Assembly: GCF_032854445.1 (NCBI RefSeq)
Contig: NC_088297.1
Location: 1-64,000, forward strand
Reading direction: 5' to 3'
Source of the DNA: Liolophura sinensis
Lineage: Eukaryota; Mollusca; Polyplacophora; Chitonida; Chitonidae
Length of the DNA stretch: 64,000 nucleotides
Part shown: positions 1 to 9,900 of the stretch, piece after piece
How positions within the stretch are numbered: position 1 is the first letter of the stretch
Layout: the number at the start of each line of letters is the position of its first letter
The notes under the pieces: generated by a model
The model's input: only the letters and a program-made list of their open reading frames with translations
Database searches by the model: none
Told to the model about the DNA's origin: nothing
Translations under genes and position numbers: made by a program

Positions 1-3000
1 TAATGATTACAATGTTCACTTTGTAACTAAACATGCTATTACAATGATTACAATGTTCGTCTTGTTACTGAACATGCTATTATGTCGATTACAATCTTCA
101 TCTTGTAACTGAAAATGATATTATAATGATTACAATGTTTATCTTGAAACTGAGCATGCTATTATAATGATTACAATGTTCACTTCGTAACTGAACATGC
201 TATTATAAGTATTACAATGTTCATCTTGTAACTGGGCATGTTTTTATAATGATTACAATGTTCACCTTGTAACTGAACATGCTATTATAATGATTACAAT
301 GTTCATCTTGTAAATGAACGTGCTAATATAATGAATACAATGTTCATTTTGTAACTGATGATGTTATTATAATGATTACAATATTCATCTTGTAACTGAA
401 CATGCTATTATGATTACAATTTTCATCTTGTAACTGAGCTTTCTATTATAATGATTACAATGTTTACCTTGTAAGTGAGCGTGCTAATATAATGATTACA
501 ATGTTTATCTTGTAACAGAACGTGCTAATATAATGAATACAATGTTTATTTTGTAACTGATGATGTTATTATAATAATTACAATATTCATCTTGTAAGTG
601 AATATGCTAATGTAATGATTACAATGTCCATTTTGCAACTGAGCATGCTTTTATACTGATTACAATGTTCACCTTGTAACTAATGATGCTTTTATAATGA
701 TTACAATGTTCATTTTGTAACTTAGCATGCTATTATAATAATGACAATGTTCATTTTGTAAATGAGCACGCTATTATACTGTTTACAATGTTCATCTTGT
801 AACTGGAGCATGCTATTATAATGATTACAATGTTCATCTTGTAACCGTTGACGCTATTATAATGATTACAATGTTCACTTTGTACTGAACATGCTATTGC
901 AATGATTACAGTGTTCGTCTTGTAACTGAACATGCTATTATGTCGATTACAATCTTCATCTTGTAACTGAAAATAATATTATAATAATTACAATGTTTAC
1001 CTTGCAACTGAGCATGCTATTACAATGAATTACAATGTTCATCTTGTAACTGACCATGCTATTATGTCGATTACAATCTTCATCTTGTAACTGAAAATGA
1101 TATTATCAGTATTACAATGTTCATCTTGTAACTGGGCATACTAGTATAATAATTAAAATATTAATTTTGTAACTGAACATGCAATTATAAGGATTACAAT
1201 GTTTCACTTTGTAACTGAACATGCTATTACAATGATTACAATGTTCATCTTGTAACTGAACATGCTATTTTGTCGATTACAATCTTCATCTTTCAACTTA
1301 GCATGATATTTTAATGATTAAAATGTTCATCTTGTAATTGAACGTGCTAATATAATAAATACAATGTTCATTTTGTAACTGATGATGTTATTATAATGAT
1401 TACAATGTTCATCTTGTAACTGAACATGCAATTATAAGGATTACAATGTTTACTTTGTAACTGAACATGCTATTACAATGATTACAATGTTCATCTTGTA
1501 AGTGAATATGCTAATGTAATGATTACAATGTCCATCTTGTAACTGAGCATACTAGTATAATGATTACAATGTTCATCTTGTAACTAAGCATAATATTATA
1601 ATAATTACAATGTTCATCTTGTAATTGAGCATGCTATTATACTGATTACAATGTTCATCTTGTTACCGAATATGCTATTATGATGATTACAATGTTCATC
1701 TTGTAATGAAATATGCTAATATAATGATTGCAATATTCATTTTGTAACTAAGCATGCTATTAAAATGATTACAATGTTTATTTTGTAACTGATGATGCAA
1801 TTATAGTGATTGCAATGTTCACCTTGTAACTGAGCATGCTATTATAATGATTACAATGTTCATCTTGTAACAGAGGATACTAGTATAATGATTACAATGT
1901 TAATTTTGTAACTGAGCATGCTATTATACTGATTACAATGTTCATCTTGTAACCGAATATGCTATTATGATGAATACAATGTTCATCTTGTAATGAAATA
2001 TGCTAATATAATGATTGCAATATTCATTTTGTAACTGAGCATGCTATTATACTGATTACAATGTTCATCTTGTAACAGAGCATACTAGTATAATGATTAC
2101 AATATTAATTTTGTAACTACATATGCTATAATAATGATTACAATGTTCATCTTGTAATGAAATATGCTAATATAATAATTGCAATATTCATTTTGTAACT
2201 GAGCATGCTAATATATTGAATACAATGATGATTTTGTAACCGTTGACGCTATTATAATGATTACAATCTTTACCATGTAACTGAGCATGCTATTATAATG
2301 ATTTTAATTTTCACCTTGTCACTGAACGTGCTATTATAATAATTTTAATGTTCATTTTGTAACTGAACACGGTATTAGGTTATTATAATGTTCATCTTGT
2401 AACTGAATGTGCTATTATAATGATTGCAATGCTCATCCTGTAACTGAACATGGTATTATAATGATTACAATGTTCATCTTGAAACTGAGCACGCTATTGT
2501 AATGATTACAATGTTCACCTTGTAACTAAGCACATTATTATAATGATTACATAGTTCATCTTGTAACTGAATATGCTATTGTAATGATTCCAATGTCCAT
2601 TTTGCAACTGAGCATGCTTTTATACTGATTACAATGTCCACCTTGTAACTGATGATGTTTTTATAATGATTACAATGTTCATCTTGTAACTTAGCATGCT
2701 ATTATAATGATGACAATGTTCATTTTGTAAATGAGCACGCTATTATACTGGTTTACAATGTTCATCTTGTAACTGAGTATGCTATTATAATGTTTATAAT
2801 GTTCATCTTGTAATTGAACATGCAATTATAATTGATTACAATGTTCACTTTGTAACTGAACATGCAATTACAATGATGACAATGTTCAACTTGTAACTGA
2901 ACATGCAATTATAAGGATTACAATGTTCACTTTGTAACTGAACATGCTATTACAATGATTACATTGTTCACCTTGTAACTGAGCACATTATTATAATGAT

Positions 3001-4140
3001 TACAATGTTCATCTTGTGACTGAATATGCTATTGTAATGATTACAATGTCCATTTTGCAACTGAGCATGCTTGTATACTGATTACAATGTTCACCTTGCA
3101 ACTGATGATGTTTTTATAATGATTACAATGTTCACTTTGTAACTGAACATGCAATTATAAGGATTACAATGTTCACTTTGTAACTGAACATGCTATTACA
3201 ACGATTACATTGTTCACCTTGTAACTGAGCACATTATTATAATGATTACAATGTTTATCTTGTAACTGAATATGCTATTGTAATGATTACAATGTCCATT
3301 TTGCGACTGAGCATGCTTGTATACTGATTACAATGTTCAGCTTGCAACTGATGATGTTTTTATAATGATTACAATGTTCATTTTGTAACTGAACATGCTA
3401 TTACAATGATTACAATGTTCATCTTGTAAGTGAATATGCTAATGTAATGATTACAATGTCCATCTTGTAACTGAGCATACTAGTATAATGATTACAATGT
3501 TCATCTTGTAACTAAGCATAATATTGTAATAATTACAATGTTCATCTTGTAATTGAGCATGCTATTATACTGATTACAATGTTCATCTTGTAACTGAACA
3601 TCCTAATATAATGATTACAATGTTCATCTTGTAAGTGAACATTTTATTATAATGATTACACTGTTCACCTTGTAAATGAACATGCCATTACAATAATTAC
3701 AATATTTATATTGTAACTGAACATGCTATTATATCGATTACAATCCTCACGTTTTAACTGAACGTGCTAATATAATGATTACAATGTTCATCTTGTAACT
3801 GAACATGCTGTTATGTCGATTACAATCTTCATCTTGTAACTGAAAATGATATTATAATGATTACAATGTTTATCTTGCAACTGAGCATGCTATTGTAATG
3901 ATTACAATGTTCACTTCGTAACTGAACATGCTATTTTAACTATTACAATGTTCATTTTGTAACTGATGATGTTATTATAATGATTACAATATTCATCTTG
4001 TAACTGAACATGCTATTATGATTACAATTTTCATCTTGTAACTGAGCTCTCTATTATAATGATTACAATGTTTACCTTGTAACTGAGCGTGCTAATATAA
4101 TGATTACAATGTTTATCTTGTAACGGAACATGCTATTATA
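1..4140 (+). repeat. 41-bp satellite array, segment A0
   Basis: Continuous head-to-tail array of a 41-bp AT-rich monomer; successive ATGATTAC cores start at 3 and 44, and the spacing continues throughout. Landmarks in each unit are ATGATTACAATG, TTCATCTTGTAAC and TGAACATGCTATTATA. Variants recur in fixed order, including TGTCGATTAC, GAACGTGCTAATAT, TGATGATGTT, CATACTAGTAT and ACCGTTGACGC, so the segment contains higher-order repeats. This is the most heterogeneous stretch of the window, with scattered 1-bp indels such as near 2373 and 2740. It ends in phase at CTATTATA, directly against block 1. No coding potential: the plus strand meets TAA or TGA in every unit, and the minus-strand reading at 751-933 is translated satellite. 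Function unknown. Confidence 0.97.
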
Positions 4141-4379
4141 ACACACGAGTCTCTTTGACTGGATTTAGTCTATTTCAGCTGAGGGGAAAAATGAAAGATT
4201 TAGTCTGGATAATGTGTGGGGATAAAATGAGCTTTTTAGCGTGTATTTGGTCCAAACTGCATCTTTGTACCGTTGATCGTTGAGAAGAAATAGAAGGCAT
4301 TTCTCAATATTGGCACTTAAAAGATGGTGCCAGCTAGGAAATCAGCTCTAACCCCAGTGTTCCATGTGGGATTACAGAG

Positions 4380-5232
4380 AACACTTGGTCCCGCAGCTTT
4401 TATGATCGTTTCTCTTTTCAGTCATTATAGCAAGGTTTCTCAACAATCGACAAAAAAAAAATGAAAATAAATCAGCAGAGAACTATCTGCAATCCGTGGT
4501 ATCCCGTGCTTTGACAGGTGTAAGGCAACCTGATTTTTAAGTAACACCGCGCAGTGATTGCTTTCAACCTTTGAATCTTTCTTTCATACTTGCATTACAA
4601 TGTGACGTCAAACCCAATCATCCAGTCATTCGGTGATTACTGTTACACAACAATTGAATCAAACCTTTCAGGTGTCATTTCAAGAGATCTAAAACGCTAT
4701 CTAGTTAGCAACAAAGGCTTCAAAGGCTTAATTTGTGCTCTTGTGTACACAGTGCTTATTAGTACACGGACCCTGTCTGTGGAATTTTGTGTATATGTCG
4801 TCATACACTCAGTTATACTGTGGACTTTCGCTCTTGTAAATATTGCCTCTGTGCATTTTTCAGCATTGTGTAAGTACTTTAGTATTTGTATAGATATTGC
4901 TATCATTTCTTGTTAAACTTAAGTATTTTAGCACTTGTAAAAGTCTTGTTATCTGTTCCTGTTAAATGTAATAAATTGTTGAAAAATAAAATCTGCTGGT
5001 TTTGGTTACTTTTTTGTGCGGCTAAACTGTCGTGTATTTCGAACAAGCCATCTCTTTATAATACAGACAGTTTGGGTCGTAACATTATTTATTTATTTAT
5101 TTGGTGTACTGGGGGAAATCCACGACTACCCGCAGGTTGCCAGAAGACCTCCTCATGGACGGCAAAAAGAGGAAGCCAGCCTGAGCTGGACTTGAACTCA
5201 CAGCGACCGCATCGGTTGGAAGCCCATTGCAG
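4380..5232. other. 853-bp segment present only in block 1
   Basis: Blocks 2-5 join the base equivalent to 4379 (GATTACAGAG) directly to the base equivalent to 5233 (GGCGATGG). Both break points end in AG, a 2-bp microhomology. Because the right break falls inside a SINE whose head survives in all copies, a deletion in the ancestor of blocks 2-5 fits better than an insertion here. Content from 4380 to about 5083 is not recognised. Two AATAAA hexamers at 4970-4975 and 4985-4990, following T-rich sequence, resemble the 3' end of a transcript, so this may be a captured 3'-UTR fragment; that is inference. An open frame at 4590-4916 starts at TTG and shows no recognisable domain, so it is not called as a gene. 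Confidence 0.85.
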
Positions 5233-5276
5233 GGCGATGGCGTGCTGACCCCCTCGGTAACTGAGGCCCTCCTCAA
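5084..5276 (-). mobile_element. tRNA-derived SINE (AAAT-tail family), internally shortened
   Basis: Minus-strand short interspersed element. Its head begins near 5276; a B-box-like AGTTCAAGTCC lies on the minus strand at 5188-5198 and a GTCAGCACGCC segment, part of a tRNA-like head, at about 5239-5252. The element ends in an (AAAT)n tail, read on the plus strand as TTATTTATTTATTT from 5084. The order head, GCGGTCGCTGTG, B box, GGCTGGCTTCCTC, CAACCTGCGG, TTTCCCCC, AAAT tail matches a SINE type I recognise as common in molluscs. Compared with that family, the part between the TTTCCCCC motif and the tail is very short, so the 3' body looks deleted. No clear target-site duplication found. In blocks 2-5 only about 44 bp of the head remains. 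Open frames here (5089-5280, 5097-5360) are SINE shadows. Confidence 0.8.
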
Positions 5277-5523
5277 ACAAAAATTAAATAAGTAAGTAAA
5301 ATGTAAAACGTTGTGAGGTCGATAGAAAATCATGTGTTTCTCTAACTGATTTAACTCCAATTTATTCTTTCATCCAGCGTGTTGACAGAGTCAGTGGAAT
5401 TCGGATGTTTAAATGGTTTCAAGCAACGAAGTATCATTACTTCAAGATATTAATATAACCTGAAGTCAGGCAGCTTCTAAACCTGGATCACTGTGTTTTC
5501 CTGAATCGTTGATTAAATCAATT

Positions 5524-5657
5524 AACACCATACTGAATCTCTGTTGCACCGTAAACACCATCCTGAATCTCTGCTGCACAGTAAATACCATCCTGAAACT
5601 CTGCTACACAGTAAGCACCATCCTGAATCTCTGCTGCACAGTAAACACCGTCAGGAA
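5524..5657. repeat. 30-bp minisatellite, about 4.4 copies (block 1)
   Basis: Four full tandem 30-bp units plus a partial one, each carrying CACCATCCTGAATCTCTGC followed by a CACAGT variant; changes between units are single bases such as CATACTG/CATCCTG and TGCTGCAC/TGCTACAC. Because 30 is divisible by three, the units stay open in some frames on both strands. This produces spurious open frames at 5544-5729 (plus) and 5518-5775 (minus). The same array with the same unit order occurs in all five blocks, so it predates block duplication. Confidence 0.93.
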
Positions 5658-5671
5658 TTTTACACTGACTG

Positions 5672-5721
5672 CGATCAGATAGCATTTTTCTGTATAGACA
5701 TGTATGTCGCTGTGCAACTGA
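5672..5721 (+). repeat. Left copy of a 50-bp direct duplication interrupted by a SINE
   Basis: Begins CGATCAGATAGC and ends CTGTGCAACTGA. A diverged copy begins at 6099 (CGATCAGATAAC, with the shared element GACATGTATGT). Removing the SINE and one target-site duplication places the two 50-bp units directly in tandem, so this was a tandem duplication before the SINE landed at its junction. Present in all five blocks. Confidence 0.85.
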
Positions 5722-6086
5722 GTGAGTGAGTGAGTGCTTGGGGTTTAACGTCGTACTCAACAATTTTTCAGTCATATGACGACGAAGGAATCATTAGGGT
5801 GCATGCACGTGTAATGTGCCTCCTTGTTGCAGGACGGTTTTTCACCGCTCTTTTATTTAGTGCTGCATCACTGAGACGACTTACCGAAGGCAAGTAAGCC
5901 GCCCCGCCCGAGCCATTATACTGAAACGGGTCAACCAGTCGTTGCACTATCCCCTTCATGCTGAACGCCAAACGAGGAAGTCACAACTTCCTCTTTTAAA
6001 GTCTTAGGTGTGACTCGACCAAGGATTGATCCTGGATCTACCGGTCCCGAAGCGGACGCTCTACCAACTGTGCTATCCGGGCCGGT
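5722..6086 (-). mobile_element. tRNA-derived SINE with 12-bp target-site duplication (block 1 copy)
   Basis: A 365-bp element on the minus strand flanked by CTGTGCAACTGA at 5710-5721 and 6087-6098, a 12-bp target-site duplication. Its 5' end (near 6086) is tRNA-like: a perfect A box, TAGCACAGTTGG, lies on the minus strand at 6064-6075, and a degraded B box, GGATCAATCCT, at 6022-6032. Its 3' end is a (TCAC)n tail seen on the plus strand as GAGTGAGTGAGTGAG, preceded by the conserved tail TACGACGTTAAACCCC. From memory this tail and layout resemble molluscan V-SINE-type elements such as RUDI; the exact family is not certain. The decayed B box suggests an inactive copy. An open frame at 5768-5971 is a shadow of the SINE body. 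Confidence 0.85.
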
Positions 6087-6098
6087 CTGTGCAACTGA

Positions 6099-6981
6099 CG
6101 ATCAGATAACATTTATCTGTAAAGACATGTATGTCTCTGCGCCATTTACTGTACCTATGTCTTTCACTTCAGGCAAACCTTAGTCCTCCCATACATAACC
6201 CCACCTGACAAGGCTCCTACACAGGCTATTTTATTTCCTAGTGAAAGGAAGGCTTTTAGTATACATGTTTGTACATATAATATTAGCGGTGCGAGTTTTC
6301 AGTAATCCACAATTAACATATAACAGACCTATCAAAACCCTCACAGAATCCAAACGAAGTCCACCGTAAGCACTCTGGAAAAAACATATTAGGAGCTCAA
6401 GTACGTCTATATCGCATTTTTTATTTCATTTCTAACATGATGAGATCACAGAGCTGTTACATTTATCTGTCAAAACCGTTAGTTTAATGAGGTACATATT
6501 TGTCCTGAAAGAAAGAGACAAAGTTATTGATCTCATTAACGTACGTGTACCTGCCGACGAGCATCAGTTACCATTGTCAGCAAGACTAGTCCCGATATAG
6601 AAGAACCGTAGAGAAAACCATCAAAGAATTGGGGTCGAATTTTCTGATCTTATTGCAGTCAGATTAATTTCACAGATATCGTATTCTACACATTTGGCCC
6701 ATTGCCAGAACGCTGCAAATAGGGGTGCGAAACAATGCATGTATTTTTCATTGAGGAATGAAGAAAATGGTTTTAAAAAAGGGCAAACATAAGTTCTCTT
6801 AAATATGCATACCTGTAGTTTCCGTTTTGAAAGGCTAAACAGTCTAACAAAGGGCCACTTGATTTAAGAACATGCCTATTAAAATATTACATGTAATTAA
6901 CATAAATACGATATGATGGCGTTTAGTTAAACTAAGGTAAATATACCAGAGTTTGGAAGCGATTTATTCTAAAAATAATTC
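6099..6981. other. Unrecognised right part of block 1
   Basis: About 880 bp with no gene or known element that I can identify. It starts with the second 50-bp duplicate unit (6099-6148), then runs through moderately AT-rich single-copy-like sequence that is conserved in all five blocks with few differences. A short imperfect palindrome, TTAGTT-A-AACTAA, lies about 65 bp before the right end. No open frame of useful length, no splice-site pattern and no tRNA-like fold was noticed. Its near identity across copies is explained by recent duplication and is not evidence of selection. Confidence 0.75.
6868..6897 (+). repeat. Decayed satellite monomer inside the block
   Basis: GAACATGCCTATT followed by AATATTACATGTAA aligns with the satellite core GAACATGC-TATTACAATGATTACAATGT, with one inserted C and small gaps. 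The match is closer in blocks 2-5 (TATTACAATATTACA) than in block 1 (TATTAAAATATTACA). Equivalent positions are 15481-15510, 21964-21993, 27998-28027 and 33254-33283. It is out of register with the array that starts at the block's right edge. Chance similarity in AT-rich DNA cannot be excluded. Confidence 0.5.
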
Positions 6982-9900
6982 TTACAATGTTCATCTGGTA
7001 ACTGAACATGCTATTATAATGATTACATTGCTCATCTTGTAACTGAGCACGCTATTATACTGATTACAATGTTCATCTTGTAACTGGGCATACTAGTGTA
7101 ATAATTAAAATATTAATTTTGTAACTGAGCATGCTATTATACTGATTACAATCTTCATCTTGTAATTGAGCATGCTATTATAATGATTACATTGCTCATC
7201 TTGTAACTGAATATGCTATTGCAATGATTACAATGTCAATTTTGCAACTGAGCATGCTTGTATACTGATTACAATGTTCACCTTGGAACTGATGATGTTT
7301 TTATAATGATTACAGTGTTCATCTTGTAACTGAACATGCAATTATAAGGATTACAATGTTCACTTTGTAACTGAACATGCTATTATGTCGATTACAATCT
7401 TCATCTTGCAACTGAGCATGATATTATAATGATTACAATGTTCATCTTGTAATTGAACGTGCTAATATAATGAATACAATGTTCATTTTGTAACTGATGA
7501 TGTTATTATAATGATTACAATATTCATCTTGTAACTGAGTATGCTTATGTAATAATTACAACGTCCAATTTGCAATTGAGCATGCTTTTATACTTACAAT
7601 GTCCACCTTGTAACTGAACATGCTATTATAAAGATTAGAATGTTCACCTTGTAACTGAACATGCTTTTATAATGATTACAATGTTCATCTTGTAATTGAA
7701 CGTGCTAATATAATGAATACAATGTTTATTTTGTAACTGAGGATGTTATTATAATGATTACAATATTCATCTTGTAAGTGAATATGCTAATGTAATGATT
7801 ACAATGTTTATCTTGCAACTGAGCATGCTTGTATACTGATTACAATGTTCACCTTGCAACTGATGATGTTTTTATAATGTTTACAATGTTCATCTTGTAA
7901 CTTGGCATGCTATTATAATGATGACAATGTTCATTTTGTAAATGAGCATGCTATTATACTGTTTACAATGTTCATCTTGTAACTGAGCAAGCTATTATAC
8001 AGATTACAATGTTCATCTTGTAACTGGGCATACTAGTGTAATAATAAAAATATTAATTTTGTAACTGAGCATGCTATTATACTGATTACAATGTTCATCT
8101 TGTAACTGAACATGCTATTATAATGATTACAATGTTTATGTTGTAACTGAGCATGCTATTATACGAATTACAATTTTCATCTTGTAATTGAGCATGCTAT
8201 TATAGTGATTACATTGCTCATCTTGTATTTGAGCATGCTATTATAATTATTACAATGTTCATCTTGTAACTAAGCATAATATTATAATAATTACAATGTT
8301 CATCTTGTAATTGAGCATGCTATTATACTGATTACAATGTTCATCTTGTAACTGCACATCCTAATATAATGATTACAATGTTCATCTTGTAAGTGAACAT
8401 GTTATTATAATGATTACAATGTTCACCTTGTAAATGAACATGCCATTACAATAATTACAATATTTATATTGTAACTGAACATGCTATTATATCGATTACA
8501 ATCCTCACGTTTTAACTGAACGTGCTAATATAATGATTACAATGTTCATTTTGTAACTGAACATGCTATTATGTCGATTACAATCTTCATCTTGTAACTG
8601 AAAATGATATTATAATGATTACAAGGTTTATCTTGCAACTGAGCATGCTATTATAATGACTACAATGTTCACTTCGTAACTGAACATGCTATTTTAACTA
8701 TTACAATGTTCATCTTGTAACTGGGCATGTTTTTATAATGATTACAATGTTCACCTTGTAACTGAGCCCGCTATTGTAATGATTACAATGTTCTCCTTGT
8801 AACTGAGCACATTATTATAATAATTGCAATGTTCATCTTGTAACTGAATATGCTATTGCAATGATTACAATGTCCATTTTGCAACTGAGCATGCTTGTAT
8901 ACTGATTACAATGTTCACCTTGGAACTGATGATGTTTTTATAATGATTACAATGTTCATCTTGTAACTGAACATGCTATTACAATAATTACAATGTTCAT
9001 CTTGTAACTGAACATGCTATTATGTCGATTACAATCTTCATCTTTCAACTGAGCATGATATTATAATGATTACAATGTTCATCTTGTAATTGAACGTGCT
9101 AATATAATGAATACAATGTTCATTTTGTAACTGATGATGTTATTATAATGATAACAATATTCATCTTGTAACTGAATATGCTTATGTAATGATTACAATG
9201 TTTATTTTGCAACTGAGCATGCTTTTATACTTACAATGTCCACCTTGTAACTGAACATGCTATTATAATGATTAGAATGTTCATCTTGTAACTGAGCATG
9301 TTTTTATAAAGATTACAGTGTTCACCTTGTAACTGAACATGCTTTTATCATGATTACAATGTTCATCTTGTAATTGAACGTGCTAATATAATGAATACAA
9401 TGTTTACTTTGTAACTGATGATGTTATTATAATGATTACAATATTCATCTTGTAAGTGAATATGCTAATGTAATGATTACAATGTTTATCTTGCAACTGA
9501 GCATGCTTGTATACTGATTACAATGTTCACCTTGCAACTGATGATGTTTTTATAATGATTACAATGTTCATCTTGTAACTGAACATGCTATTATGTCGAT
9601 TACAGTCTTCATCTTGCAACTGAGCATGTTTTTATAATGATTACAATGTTCACCTTGTAACTGAACATGCTTTTATAATGATTACAATGTTTATCTTGTA
9701 AGTCAACGAGCTAATATAATGAATACAATGCTTGTGTTGTAACTGATGATGTTATTATAATGATTACAATATTCATCTTGTAAGTGAATATGCTAATGTA
9801 ATGATTACAATGTCCATTTTGCAACTGAGCATGCTTGTATACTGATTACAATGTTCACCTTGAAACTGTTTATGTTTTTATAATGATTACAATGTTCATC

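Larger units (their letters stand above)
4141..6981. repeat. Interspersed unique-sequence block, copy 1 (long form, 2841 bp)
   Basis: First of five copies of a non-satellite block between satellite arrays. The left array stops at CTATTATA (4140) and the right array resumes at TTACAATG (6982), so the block sits where four monomer bases (ATGA) would be. This copy is the long form: 4380-5232 is present here and absent from the other four. Left to right it holds about 240 bp of unrecognised sequence, the 853-bp private segment, a SINE spanning that segment's right edge, a 30-bp minisatellite, a second SINE with target-site duplication, and about 880 bp of unrecognised sequence ending with a decayed satellite monomer. 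It also differs from the others at many single sites and lacks the TATAAAA seen at their left junction. It is probably closest to the ancestral block. Confidence 0.93.

Noticed and set aside
751-933. Minus-strand frame with repeated SYKMNIVII peptides (also at 39316-39498 and 63722-63904)
   Set aside because: Direct translation of the 41-bp satellite; units shift frame and hit stops regularly.
1-4140. CRISPR-like array
   Set aside because: Repeats are contiguous with no unique spacers, diverge in graded fashion, and occur in a eukaryotic SINE-bearing context.
4590-4916. 108-residue plus-strand open frame in block 1
   Set aside because: It starts at TTG, has no recognisable domain, is present in only one of five block copies and lies in sequence deleted from the rest.
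5518-5775. Open frames with repeated CAAEIQDG-like and HHPESLLHSK-like peptides
   Set aside because: They are translations of the 30-bp minisatellite, which stays open because 30 is a multiple of three; they begin at TTG or run from SINE sequence.
5768-5971. 67-residue minus-strand open frame repeated in all five blocks
   Set aside because: It lies inside the SINE body; its conservation reflects block duplication, with no domain or family match.
6010-6086. Possible minus-strand tRNA gene
   Set aside because: A and B boxes are present but the B box is degraded and the sequence continues into a SINE body with tail and target-site duplication; it is a SINE head.
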